Assembly: GCA_948474755.1 (NCBI GenBank)
Contig: CAOLHI010000155.1
Location: forward strand, 186,001 to 250,000
Source: Ctenosaura bakeri
Taxonomy: Eukaryota; Chordata; Lepidosauria; Squamata; Iguanidae
Direction of reading: 5' to 3'
Length of the DNA: 64,000 bases
The translations under genes and the position numbers were made by a program. Below, piece after piece: positions 44,825 to 54,839 of the stretch. Each line of letters opens with the position of its first letter. The stretch's first letter is position 1. The notes below the pieces were generated by a model that worked only from the letters and a program-made list of their open reading frames with translations, did not search any database and had not been told where the DNA came from.

Positions 44825-44891
44825 GGCCCTGTTTACACAGGGAAGAAAATGTGAGATTAACCCACATTTTCCTGCCTGTGTAGAAAGGGCC
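44825..44891. mobile_element. 67-bp hairpin MITE with GGCCC termini
   Basis: The left arm GGCCCTGTTTACACAGG.. continues GAAAATGTGAG. The right arm read inverted is GGCCCTTTCTACACAGGCAG, then GAAAATGTGGG. About 27 of 31 positions pair around a 5-bp centre, so almost the whole unit is stem. Its termini match those at 49.9 and 61.6 kb, so it may be a minimal derivative of that family. Confidence 0.7.
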
Positions 44892-44944
44892 TTCACGTTA
44901 TTTTCAATTTGGGGAGACCCTGAGCCAAAACTATGAAAATTGTC

Positions 44945-45026
44945 CTGGCCAGATTTCTTCAGAGGGAGGTTTGCCATTACTTAGGCTTTTGCTAAGGCTG
45001 AGAGAGTGTGTCTTGCTCAAAATTAT
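44945..45026 (-). mobile_element. Sauria-type SINE body fragment, minus strand
   Basis: TTCAGAGGGAGGTTTGCCAT, then GGCTGAGAGAGTGTGTCTTG and CTCAAAATTATCC match the reverse-complemented central body. Head and tail are missing. Confidence 0.65.
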
Positions 45027-45170
45027 CCTTCTTTCCCTTGCTTTTTAAACTCTTTTTTAAAAAAAGGATTCAAAAGATTTGAGATTCATGAGATTCGTGG
45101 ATTCCCTGAACCTTCCAGGGATTTGGATCTGGATTCGGATTTGGAAAATTCTGGATTCATCCCGTCCCTA

Positions 45171-45443
45171 GTTCCAAAGCTTAATGAATATAACTTTTAC
45201 ACAGAATGAGATTTTTACATATTATATTTTACTTTTACATTGATTCAGTTCTGAAAGAAATAGCCATGTTAGTCTCTTACAGCATAATAAGGAAGAAGGG
45301 AGGGGGAAGAAAAAAAGGAGGGCAAGGGAAGTGACCAGGTTGTCACTGTTCTCCCTTAGACAGCAACCACTCTTGGGTTATCAGTGAAATCTGCTTACTT
45401 TATGCAGCAATTGGCCAGTATCAAAATCTTCATGCATCATTAG
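45171..45443. other. Unassigned sequence
   Basis: It begins with the right GTTCCAAA duplication. A purine-rich run occurs near 45290-45335. Confidence 0.35.
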
Positions 45444-45812
45444 TAGAGATGTGAATCTTCATAAATTTCATTATCATAGAGAAGAACAAATAAGAACAAG
45501 GAAAAAATACCATGCTTCTCCTCAGTGCAAGTGTCCTTAAAAAAACACACACACAATTTTGAGGACTATTCACAGATTTGCACATTTTTCTTTGCAGAAA
45601 ACGTGCATAAAAATGATGTTTTCCATGCAGGTATATTGTTTTCTGTGCAAAAAAATTCCATGTGCATTTTTTGCAAGGAATATGTCCTGAATGGAAAAGA
45701 TTCTCCCTTCTCCAGTATTCTCTTTATCAGGGTTTCCTGACATTCAGAAAATCCATTCCCCCCTGCACTGCCCATCATTGAAATATTTTTGAGTACATAC
45801 CTAATCCCTGGT
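45444..45812. repeat. GCAGAAAA-rich dispersed repeat, copy 5
   Basis: The left end TAGAGATGTGAATC is the approximate inverse of the CATCTCTA end seen at 32082. The interior has TTTGCAGAAAACGTGCATAA, TTTTCTGTGCAAAAAAATTC and TATGTCCTGAATGGAAAAG. The right end near CCTAATCCCTGG is uncertain. Opposite open frames at 45525-45740 and 45566-45874 follow from the near-palindromic motifs and are not genes. Confidence 0.6.
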
Positions 45813-46584
45813 TTCACCTTGTTCTGAATTGCTTTTTTCAGCATCACCCTTCCCCATAAAAGATTAAAAGCCATTTGTGGGACAATGTGGGGGCTTCATC
45901 TGCTGGGCCTTCATCGCTCAGTGCCTTTGGATTGGGGGCATGTTTACAGAAGGAGCTTCTTCTAAGCATGTGGAGTCGTTGGCTAGTGGGGGAGAGTAGT
46001 GGGGACACAAGAGAGAACTAGTGGATGTGTTAAACCCTCTCTTTCCATAAAATCATTATTCATGCAAGCGGGCCTAGTTCAATAAAGGTCAAGGGAAGTC
46101 CAGTTCCTGATTGGTTTTAGCTACACACAAGGACATCACATGCCCATTTCAATAGATCAGGTGATTTTTCCATATTTATCACCGGCCATGTGGCTATCCA
46201 TTACTTCCCCTAAAGCTGCCTTTACTGCTTACTGTATTTGGTTATATCACAATAAATCCAATCAGATCTGAACTTCTTACAAATAGAGATGTTTTTCATT
46301 TAGCTCTTTTGTACTCTACAGATGACCTTGAATGACCTCTTTTAAGTCTTCTCGCATCCTGCACTTCCTTTCCCATCAGCTCTCAGGTCATATAGAACAC
46401 TTGTCCTGCCAAAAGCAGGATGACCTCATGTATCACACCTTCATATAACTTCCTGCCTCTAAGTTTTATGAATTTATGATCCAATGAGAACAAAATTATA
46501 AGGCACTTTTAGTAAATTGGTTTCCCCATAGCTTGTCCCTTTGAATCATTCTGCATTTTAAAATAGTGGTATGAATCACATAGG
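45813..46584. other. Unassigned sequence
   Basis: No gene, RNA or repeat recognised. Confidence 0.35.
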
Positions 46585-46825
46585 AGAACCACTGTAGTGC
46601 AGTGGTTTTGGTGCTGAACTAGGATTGGAAGATGAGGAGTCAAACCCTCACTTAGCCATGGAAATGCACTGTGTGGCTATTGGTAAATCACACTCTCTCT
46701 GCCTTAAAAGAATGCAATGACAAACATCTTCTGATCAAATCCTGCTAAGAAATGCCCATGATAGGTTCACTTTAGAGTCACCATAAATTGGAAATGACTT
46801 GAAGGTACACAACAACAGTAACAAA
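46585..46825 (+). mobile_element. Sauria-type SINE, full length, plus strand
   Basis: The head reads GAACCACTGTAGTGCAGTGG (box A region) and GAGTCAAACCCTCACTTAGC (decayed box B). It is followed by CCATGGAAATGCACTGTGTG, the body TAAATCACACTCTCTCTGCC, then GATAGGTTCACTTTAGAGTC and the BovB-like tail AAATGACTTGAAGGTACACA and ACAACAGTAACAA. It is about 240 bp long and collinear with the 31.4-kb copy. Pol III boxes are mutated, so it is a dead copy. Confidence 0.85.
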
Positions 46826-47428
46826 TGAACCACATAGCAGTTTATTTCTTAAAATGTCTTACAGGTCCTGTGAGGTTTTGGGACTGTCAATGGCCAATGG
46901 AGCACAGAATGAATGAACAGAAGCACACACCTGGAAAATTCTTTTAAATATGGTTAACTCTCATCCAGACATATTAAAAGAAAATTAAGCTTTGTATTGA
47001 AGTGCTTAATCTGGGATATTATCCATCCCCATAGGAATTCCAGGATACTGCAAATATGAAATTATCCCATTTCTCAAGGGCATTCCACAAATGGTGAAAT
47101 GTTTGCTGTAAGTAGCACTCACATCTCTGTTTTGCCACAAAAAGGAGTAACAAACAAGATATCTTTTTTAAAGAATACTATTTTTGCTTGCTTTTTTTTT
47201 TTTAAAAAAAAGCTTGTACATAGCAAGTGGCTGAAATTCAGACATACTCTTTACAACATTTCACATGATGATGTTTTAAAGTTTGCCTACCCTATAATTC
47301 TTTGTGAATTCTGCAACAAAATATGACTCTGGAAAACTAAAATAACCCATCTGCTTGGAGTCAAAATCATTCCAAAAAATAAATAATGAAACTTCCAGTG
47401 CATTAAAAAAAAAAAACTATTGTAAGTA
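46826..47428. other. Unassigned sequence
   Basis: T/A homopolymer runs at about 47193-47212 and 47404-47417. No other feature recognised. Confidence 0.35.
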
Positions 47429-47600
47429 CAGTGCACACACAATATTTGCAACGGTTCCATTTCAGGAACCCCATGTAAAACAAAAAACATGAGTGTTGTA
47501 TCCCATTGACTATAATGAGATGTGATGCTTCATGCAACCTTGCATTTATGCATTCAGAGGTCATGCCAGAGGAGGATGCACTGTATATGCCTTCAATTAG
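47429..47600. mobile_element. Tigger-like element, left part
   Basis: After TA it reads CAGTGCACACACAATATTTG, then GTTCCATTTCAGGAACCCCA, AACATGAGTGTTGTATCCCA and TTGACTATAATGAG. This is the typical left terminal region of Tigger elements with its internal GGTTCC..GGAACCC mini-hairpin. The right end was not found. It is probably a separate family from the 33.4/49.1-kb MITEs. Confidence 0.6.
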
Positions 47601-47999
47601 TGTTTGCCAACAACAAAACAAAACAGAACAAAACAAAACAAAACAAACAAAAAATATCAGGTTCGACTACATATTAAAGGAGAAGCAGATTCACTATGAG
47701 TAACCCATTATTTTCTTTCAAATTTTATGCCTCAGAATCAGACTTGGAAATTCACCTTTCAGCGGCCAATCATAAAATAAAGAATGATACATGCAAGATG
47801 TCTCAGGTAAAGAAAACTGTGTGGTGTTACAAACAGATGTATTTCACCATTTGGGAGAGCAGCTCTCAAAAAGATGATGGACACATTGTCTAAAGTCTAA
47901 TTTGATTCACAGTAGTAGTATTATTTGGGGGCATGTCACTTCATTCTGGTCTCACATGAATGGAGTGATAAAAAGAGATAGGAACATGAAAACCTTAAT
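47601..47999. other. Unassigned sequence with (AAAAC)n run at 47611-47655
   Basis: The AAAAC pentamer run may be the degenerated tail of an unidentified retroposon. The rest is unassigned. Confidence 0.4.
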
Positions 48000-48104
48000 T
48001 CTTCAGATGTTTTAAACCACCACTCTCATAATGCTTTATCATTGGCCTTGCTGGGTGAGACTTCTGGAAGTTGAAGGCTAAAATATCTGTTAGGTCAAAG
48101 GGTT
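48000..48104. repeat. Imperfect palindromic repeat, about 105 bp
   Basis: TCAGATGTTTTAAACCACCA, CTCTCATAATGC and ATTGGCCTTGCTGGGTGAGA lead to the complementary half TTCTGGAAGTTGAAGGCTAA and AATATCTGTTAGGTC. It matches the plan of the 17.97-kb palindrome. Confidence 0.55.
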
Positions 48105-49112
48105 TCTGAAGTGAGGTAGGAGGAGGCTTTATTTTTAAATTCTTCTGCAGGAGTGAGTAAGATCTGAGGATCCAGGGAATTGTTTTCAGCCTCTAGAAAT
48201 CACAAATGGCTACAAACAGGAAGTAGCCAGGAGACTATTTCTGGTTTGCAGGGGGGGAAAGGCCCTTTGGGTATAAGGTCCTTCTACACATTGTTTTATA
48301 GTACAAGTGTATGTCCTGATGGGCCTGGAGGCACCAGAAGCCATCAAAGAGACACTAAGGGCTGTGTGTGGTCCACAGGTTGCACCTGGCCTACCCCCAT
48401 GCACCAATCTAAACTCAGCTTTTGTAGTTCAACAATGACAGCAGTGACTATTAAATCATTAACAAGTAACTGCTTTCATTTTTTTTTAAAAAAGAAGAAA
48501 TCTAACCTGTGAAGCTGTTTATAGAAGACTAACACAGACTTCTTTTTGATCCATTTCATTCCATTTCCTTCTGTCAGTAAGCCAGAACCCTGGCTGAGAC
48601 TGCACAATGGAAACAAACCCAGAAATGGCAGGCTTCCCTTTACCACCTTCCTTCTCTAACTAGAGGTTGTGAACATTAATTAATATTATGGACTCATTGC
48701 CTGTAACTGAGCATCTTATCCTGCCAGATGTAATGGGGCTTCAGCTGGTTCTCTGAAAAATACTCAGCTGGACATTATATGAATACAAAAGGGAGCAATT
48801 AATTCAGTGCTGGAAAAGAAAGGCATGGCCCTACACGTGCTTGTCTTCCAGGCGCTCATGCCAGGGTTGCAATAAGGTTTTCGTAATCCTCAAGCCCTCT
48901 TGTATTCGTCTCCCCACTTCATCTTGATGTACCACTAGGGAGGCTTTTGTAGGACCTAAAATCCTGTTTTTGTAGGTACTAAAACTTCAGTAGGCCCTAG
49001 GCACTGTGCTTAGAGTGCCTAAGGAATAAGGTGGCCCTGGTTGATGGAAATCCACTTTCATACACATATATAAAAGAGACGCTACTGGCATTTTGGTCAC
49101 ATCAAACTATTA
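48105..49112. other. Unassigned sequence; clean block at 48660-48830
   Basis: GGTCCTTCTACACATTG near 48278 resembles a MITE terminus of the GGCC family but lacks a partner. The block 48660-48830 is non-repetitive with ACATTAATTAATATTATGG and GCAATTAATTCAGTGC motifs and may be conserved non-coding DNA. Confidence 0.3.
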
Positions 49113-49483
49113 CAGTCACCCCTCCACATTCATTGGGGTCAGGGTGAAAAAACCATGAATAACTCCAGGCCCATATTTAACACACACACACACACACACA
49201 CACACACTATGATCACCACATTCAAACTACTGTGGATTGCTTTGAGTCATCAGGGTTCCTTCACAAGGAAGAAGTGGGTGGCTGGTGGGGCTTACTGCCA
49301 CCTCCACTGCTGCCCCACACCATTTTTAATAGGGACTTATAAGTCTCGTTCGCAATTTCTCAGTCTCCCAAGGCTTGTAGTCCCTATTAAAAATGGGATA
49401 GGGAGGCAGCAAAGGTGACAGCAAATAATCTGTGAATAATCAAATAAGCAAAAGTGAACCCCAATTTCCACTTTCTGTGGCTG
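49113..49483. mobile_element. Tigger-like MITE with internal hairpin (copy at 49.1 kb)
   Basis: It is bracketed by TA (49111-49112 and 49484-49485). The left end CAGTCACCCCTCCACATTCA faces CCACTTTCTGTGGCTG. Internal arms (CACCATTTTTAATAGGGACT near 49317-49336 against AGTCCCTATTAAAAATGGGA near 49379) pair over about 33 of 39 positions. An (AC)n run has expanded at 49180-49207. It is about 80-85% like the 33.4-kb copy by eye. The 87-residue frame is the same non-coding shadow. Confidence 0.8.
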
Positions 49484-49927
49484 TATTTTATTCAATTTCA
49501 AATATTTTATACATTTTAGTAAAAACAGTTCCTTTCGCTTAGAGTGTTTGTTCTGAACAATGTGATGTTATGCTGCAACTTATTGCTCTTTACAAATTTC
49601 AATAATTTTGTAATTATACGGTAATTGCAGTTAGAGGTTTCTTTGCAATATAAACTCACTTCTTTTGAAAACAGTGGTATAGGTTATTTGGTTTTGTTTT
49701 GTTTTCAAAAAAACAATAAATGCTTTATAATATACAAATCTACAATAATCCAGATGGTTTGAAAATACCAGAGGAACTAAGTTATCCCTGCAGGATAACT
49801 TTTGATTTTGATATCACATTTTGATATGGTCTTCATCCTGTTTTCCAGAATGGCTGAGTATTTCCAGTTCCAGTCTTTACCATTTTTACCCACTTATTGC
49901 ATATTGGTTGTTCCTTACAAATAACAG
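49484..49927. other. Unassigned AT-rich sequence
   Basis: No feature recognised except a GTTTT run near 49690. Confidence 0.35.
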
Positions 49928-50394
49928 GGGCCCATTCCACACGGGGGTTAAAAAACGGTGTAGAGCGACCTCTGACGGAGGTCGTTTACACCGTAAAGTG
50001 GATTGGGGTGGACTACTTTTGCGTAGTTCCACACCCCAATCTGCGCAGATTAGAAGTGGCGGTGCCGCGTGCTTTTTAAAAACTACTTTTCATGAGGTTT
50101 TTAAAAATCATGGGGCGTGCACCTGCGTGCAGCCCCGTAGCCACGCCAGGTGTAGATTTGCAGGCGCACGCAAGTGTGCACCTGCAGACCTGCCAGGGGG
50201 CAGGCTTCCGGCTGGCGAGCTTCTCCGGTTGGTGGAGAGCCTCCATTTTGGACACTGCAGGACGCTGCGGGATGCCGACGAGTGTGGAGCAATGAACTTG
50301 TGCTGCTCCACATGGCGACGGACTTACCTGGTTGCAAGTAAGCTCCATTTTAGCATGTTTTCGCCCATTTCTTCCTCCACGTGTGGAAAGGGCC
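49928..50394. mobile_element. 467-bp CpG-rich TIR transposon
   Basis: The left terminus GGGCCCATTCCACACGGGGG faces the right terminus CGTGTGGAAAGGGCC. Just inside the left end are two strong hairpins, at 49955-49994 (ACGGTGTA..TACACCGT, GACCTC..GAGGTC) and about 50003-50041 (GATTGGGGTG..CACCCCAATC). GC and CpG content rise sharply against the AT-rich flanks, as expected of a young insertion. Many overlapping frames on both strands arise from the GC content. None is a transposase. No clear target duplication was found. Confidence 0.7.
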
Positions 50395-50505
50395 AGAGTC
50401 AACACCAAACCAGCCACTCAGAGACACTTTAGCTGCAGACATCTGAAAGGACCCAGGGGTCTAAATCTGTGATCCTATGATTTCTAGGTCTGAAGGTGTC
50501 ACCAC

Positions 50506-50706
50506 AGCCATTTCTGCATTACACTGTTATAGTGCTATTATTACACTCTCAAAATCGTATGGAATCCTAGGATTTGCAGTTTAGGGAGGGGCATTTAAAA
50601 TTCTCAGCCGGAGAGCTTTTTGGCCTCAGGAAACTACAAACCCCAGAATTCCATAGGATGTTGAAAGCGGAATAATAGTACAGTGTAGTGTAGTGCAATA
50701 GCTACT
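50506..50706. mobile_element. About 200-bp palindromic MITE (copy 3)
   Basis: GCCATTTCTGCATTACACTG, TTATAGTGCTATTATTACAC and GGATTTGCAGTTTAGG face GGAAACTACAAACCCCAGAA, ATTCCATAGGATGTTGAAAG and CGGAATAATAGTACAGTG. It aligns throughout with the copies at 6.0 and 25.8 kb. Both termini are eroded (AGCC on the left, AATAGC on the right). A small tandem duplication of ACAATAGCTACT-like sequence follows at 50700-50750. Confidence 0.8.
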
Positions 50707-51159
50707 TTTGTTAGTAACTACAATAGCTACTAACAATAGCTACTTTTGTTTTTCCCTTTTCTTGCCATCCTTTCTTTTATGAACAAGGAATGGAATGAAA
50801 AGGAGCTGCTTTGCTATGATTTATAAACTAAAACAAACCAACAGAGCCTTCTGAAAATTGGCAGAACCACCTTCCAATTCACTCCCAATAAACGAGGCTG
50901 CAAATGGGAGAAAGGAATTTTGTATCACCTCTAGGCCCTACATAGCTTTCATTAATGCCAAGCATTTTTTTCCTAGTTAAGTCAACTCTGGTGTGTAATT
51001 AAGACAGGAAAATAAGACTGTATTCATTATACCATGATTGTTAGCATTCTGACAATGCCTGTTACCAGGCCGTACACCCCCACATTTTGATATGGTCTAA
51101 TTGGCAAAACATATTAATTGGCATAAAATATAAATTAGTCTTATGGCTGGCAAGGCCAT
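50707..51159. other. Unassigned sequence; TAATTGGCA-rich block at 51090-51150
   Basis: GGTCTAATTGGCAAAACATA and TTAATTGGCATAAAATATAA sit next to each other as a near-repeat of TAATTGGCA. This could be regulatory sequence or the start of the LTR-like block that follows. Confidence 0.3.
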
Positions 51160-51951
51160 GTGGAAGAAAGGCACACTTGCTGGAAGTAGGTCAGAGGTGC
51201 CTCAGCATGGTCAGGCCAAAAGTTCACTGGAAGTAGCCAAGAAAGCCGGACTCAATGGCTCTGAGCTTATCCTATCAACTGCCAACATCAGACCACAATA
51301 AGGTGCCTGGATGCAGAGGCCAGAACCCTTACTGTGTGCATATCCTACTGCACCTAGCCCAGACACCCCCATGCAACCAAGACATTGAAACCAATCAGTC
51401 CATTCCAGACTCCACTGTCTGTGTTGTAACTCCCATTGTCCACCAGGCTGGGAGAGCAATCAACTCACACACCTTCAGGGAGGAAAATAGAATATATAAA
51501 CCCTTGGTTCTGAGAAGTCAGTTGCAGTCAGATAAAATGCTAGACTCCACTATGTCACTCTGAAACCTGATCTGTCTGCCCTTACACAGCAATCGAAGTC
51601 ACATTTCAAGCTCTTCACTGCTCTTCTGGAATGGTAACTATATAATCCCCAAAACTCTCAGCCTCTCTATACATATTTTTCCCCTCTCATTATCCTTCAG
51701 TCAGCTCTTGTGTGAATGTGTGACTATATGTATCTTGTGTGAATGTATGAGTGATTTCCTCTCAATAAAACACAATTTTTTTAGCTTACTTTAAATCTTT
51801 GGCTGGTTCTTTTCCTGTGTGTGCCTGTAAACATTGGTAGAATAGGTCTTACTAAGTTACCTCCCTCTCGCAAGCCTCCTCTTTCACCTAATTCATTCCC
51901 CGCTTTTGCAAGGAGGCACTGGCATCATGGGGTGGCCTTGTGGCACCTACA
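51160..51951 (+). mobile_element. LTR-like block (solo LTR or LTR plus leader)
   Basis: The order resembles an LTR: a GC-balanced upstream part, a TATA-like AATATATAAACCC near 51490, then AATAAAACACAATTTTTTTA near 51765, a TG-rich stretch, and a possible end at either CTGTAAACA (51832) or CACCTACA (51951). The sequence after each possible end (TTGGTAGAATAGG or TTTTGGGG) only weakly suggests a tRNA primer site. No coding remnant is adjacent. The 5' end is uncertain, possibly as early as 51058. Confidence 0.45.
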
Positions 51952-52717
51952 TTTTGGGGTAACATGTCTTATGTACAGCACTTAACAGCAAAACCAACCC
52001 AATTTAATAAATGAAACACATATGAAGATATGAAATTCACTGCCCTGCATGTGAATGAAAGGGAAGGAAGGAGCGAGGGAACTACAAACAAAACGTACAA
52101 GAATATTATTTTCATAGTATTTCAGATTCTGACAATTGCTCTCTTCCAGCAGGGCATTGAAGATGTTTCAGTCCAAACTGTAAAGTAGTTACCCACAGTG
52201 TGAAAGCTAATTTGGAGCTAAGGTTCAGCATGGTTAAAGTCTTGACTGAAAAAAAGAGTGGATTCACCTTTTCCAATGATATGCAAGCCATCACCTGCTA
52301 TTGGATCCATGCACTTGCTAAGTAACGTATAAACAACAGAGGAAGTTGTTAGTTGAGAACTGTTAGTTGGGTAATGTATTCTGACACTTCCTACTAGTTA
52401 TAGATAGTTCCTGGGTACCTTGTCCCTTTTGTCCTGGGTGGGCATCATAGATGGGAGTAATGCCTACTGGACAGACTATTTCTGTCCCTGTCTCATGGCT
52501 TTTAGCAGAAGTGGTTGTATATTTGTTCACATTTCAAAAGCTGCTTATAGACAAGGTAGGCAGGGCATGTTTGTACAATTTTTAAACCCCGGAAGCATTG
52601 GTGTATGGAATCTACAGATTCTATGCCAAGGTGTACTGACATTAAAGACACCAAGTGAACACCATGTCTACACAATCAGAAATGACTAGATGACACTGTC
52701 TTGCATGTCATGTAATG
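51952..52717. other. Unassigned sequence
   Basis: No gene or repeat family recognised; short frames only. Confidence 0.35.
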
Positions 52718-52820
52718 CAGTGCTTCTCAATCTTGGATCCTGCATATTATTGGACTATCATTGTGGTTTTTGGGAATTGCAGTCCAAAAGTATATGGAGT
52801 CCATGTTTGTGAATTACTGG
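52718..52820. mobile_element. Short palindromic hAT-type element
   Basis: The left end CAGTGCTTCTCAATCTTGGA is of hAT type and the right end TTTGTGAATTACTG is its eroded inverse. The middle pairs TATTGGACTATCATTG against GGAATTGCAGTCCAAAAGTA. The target duplication could not be confirmed. Confidence 0.55.
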
Positions 52821-54474
52821 TTTAAGAAGATTTTTAGTAGGCTTTTTTTTGCCAGAGTTATTTTAACTTCCATCAATTCCCCATACATGTGCTTGACCTT
52901 AAGAGAAATCTTCAAATGTGTTCTAATTTACCTTTCAAAAAATTCACAGCTATCTAGAGATCTGTTGAAGACTCCAAAAGTTTTTTTCTGGTTTACAGAA
53001 AATCTTTTGATTTCTGTCAATGTTCCACAGGTGTTTTGCCTCATCGGGAGACTCACAAAACTGCTTTGAATTTCACTTTAGGCAAATTATCAGTGGAATG
53101 ATTTTTCTCACAAAACTCAAATTTCATCCTCATTTTTTTTATAAGCCTCATGTGACAAGATAACTTGGAAAACTTGAACTGTGGCACACTGAAGAGAGAA
53201 ATGAAAGATCAACAGTACAAATATCAAGTTTAAGTGTGTCTGGGAAGGAATTAGAAATTATGCTAGCTGCAATAAATTTCAAAATTCCTTTTTATTTAAT
53301 AAAAGGAACCAAGCAAATATATTGTTGTTAAACAAAACTGGAAGCCTTTTAGCTATTTTGAAAGTATGCATTTTTTCATGTGCACCAATCTGATGAACAG
53401 AAGTCTAGCTTCTCATCATATAGAGTGTGGAAGGATTAACATAAAAATGTATGACATCTATAAAAGTTAATAGGCAGAACGCTAAAAGCTGCCAAGTGTA
53501 AGAGTTGAATAGAAAATAAAACATCTCGCCTTGTAGAATACCAATATGGAGAAGTATAAATCTCTCAAGGAAACAGAAAGATGCTCTGGACCCTTCAACT
53601 GGAAACATGATGCCATGCTTCTAAAAAGTATCAATTAATAGTTGGAATGGGTGATGGATCATGCTTTTCTAGAATAACTATAGAGAGCTTTGATGAAAAA
53701 GGCCTGAGATGGAGAAGGTATATTAAATACATACTGCTGCTTAACATTGGGTTGGGAGCATTGGTTAGTGGCAGAATACATACTTTACATATAAAAAGTG
53801 CCTAACCTTGCTATCTCCAGATGCAGAAGGCATCTGAAATCCAATTTGATGTACATATGCCACAGTTTGCAAAAGTTATTCTTTGGGACTAAATGTTTCA
53901 GCATCCACAGCAAGCATGGTTATGGGCCCTGCTGTCTAGGTGATTTGGAGTGTTGTAATTTTTGAAAACCTCTAATAGATGTATATGTCGTTGGTTCTCA
54001 TTGCCAGACATTTTCAAGGTCATCGGACATCTGATCTCCCCCCAGCAGAAGATGCCAGGGCCAATACCTTTGTAAAGTTCTAACACATACTCACACCCCA
54101 AAGTTATGTGCATATGCATTTATGTCTTTAAAATATTTATATGCCACCTTTTTTTAACCTCACAGCATAAAAACCATCTGGTTTGCTTTGTTTTTTCATA
54201 AGTGCACATACGAAACTAAAGCTTAAAACCAACCAACAAACCAACCTTAGGGACACACCTCAAATTCCGTTCAAATGAATGGTAGCTGATGGTTTCTATA
54301 TCCATTGGGTGATAAATCCAACTCAAGTGGAATTGTAGTGCTGTAAGTATGTAGTGTGAAAGAGCCCTAAGACTTTTCTGTTTTCTTTCTCTCTTATTTT
54401 CCAAGCCCTTCCTCACTCCTGACAATCAAGATGGACCTTTCAGTGGATTTGTTTGAGATCAGGCACTCTTAGTA
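52821..54474. other. Unassigned sequence
   Basis: A 102-residue plus frame at 52761-53069 has no recognisable domain and starts inside the hAT remnant. TGTAGTGCTGTAAGTATGTA at about 54333-54372, ending GAAAGAGCCCT, may be the right end of a GGCC-family MITE. The rest is unassigned. Confidence 0.35.
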
Positions 54475-54705
54475 GTGTTATAAATCCTTGACTGTTTCAT
54501 TAATTCTGAGTTTAAAACAGCACTGAAGACCAATCTCTTCCCACAGGCCTATCTGGATGAATTTTTAAATCATGAGCTTTTAAATTATGAATTGATTGTT
54601 TTTAATATGCATGCGCTTTTAATTGATTTTATACTCTTTTAATGTATTATGTATATTTAACTGGTGTTATGTGTTTTTTTAACTGATGTTTTGTGTCCAT
54701 CTGCT
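54475..54705 (+). mobile_element. L2-type LINE 3' end
   Basis: The translation FKTALKTNLFPQAYLDEF near 54510-54565 matches the closing L2 peptide (LKTxLFxxAY), followed by the T/A-rich 3' UTR with TTTTAATTGATTTTATAC. It has no AATA tail; a TTTTTTTAACTGATG block ends it. Confidence 0.6.
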
Positions 54706-54763
54706 GTTGTCTTTTAACCCTTTGCTCTTCATCTTCAGCCGTAGGAAAAGGCAGGTAAGTCAT

Positions 54764-54812
54764 AAGAGAAGAAGAGGAGGAAGAAGAAGGAGGGGGAGGG
54801 GAGGAGAGGAGG
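54764..54812. repeat. (GAA)/(GGGA) purine tract
   Basis: Purine-only imperfect repeats of AGA, AGG and GGGGA. Confidence 0.9.
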
Positions 54813-54839
54813 GCAGCAGCAAATATTCCTCCAGTGTTC

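Larger units (their letters stand above)
43326..45170. mobile_element. 1,845-bp hAT-like transposon with perfect 8-bp target duplication
   Basis: The insertion is bracketed by GTTCCAAA at 43318-43325 and 45171-45178. Short inverted termini are TAGGAATGGG on the left and CCCGTCCCTA on the right. AATCC-rich subterminal sequence occurs at both ends in opposite orientation (CCAAATCCTCAAATCC; GGATCTGGATTCGGATTTGG). The 8-bp duplication points to the hAT superfamily. No transposase was recognised. The interior holds two minisatellites, a palindrome half, a 67-bp hairpin and a SINE fragment, so part of the length may be later insertion. Confidence 0.75.

Noticed and set aside
46585..46660. tRNA gene at the SINE head
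   Set aside because: Box A and box B-like sequence is present, but no cloverleaf or acceptor stem closes and the sequence continues as a SINE.
49821..50432. 203-codon plus-strand frame, the longest in the window
   Set aside because: Most of it runs through the CpG-rich TIR transposon, where GC content suppresses stops on every frame. No transposase motif appears.
53390..53425. CTGATGA motif as a hammerhead ribozyme
   Set aside because: No GAAA at the required position and no closing stems; chance occurrence.
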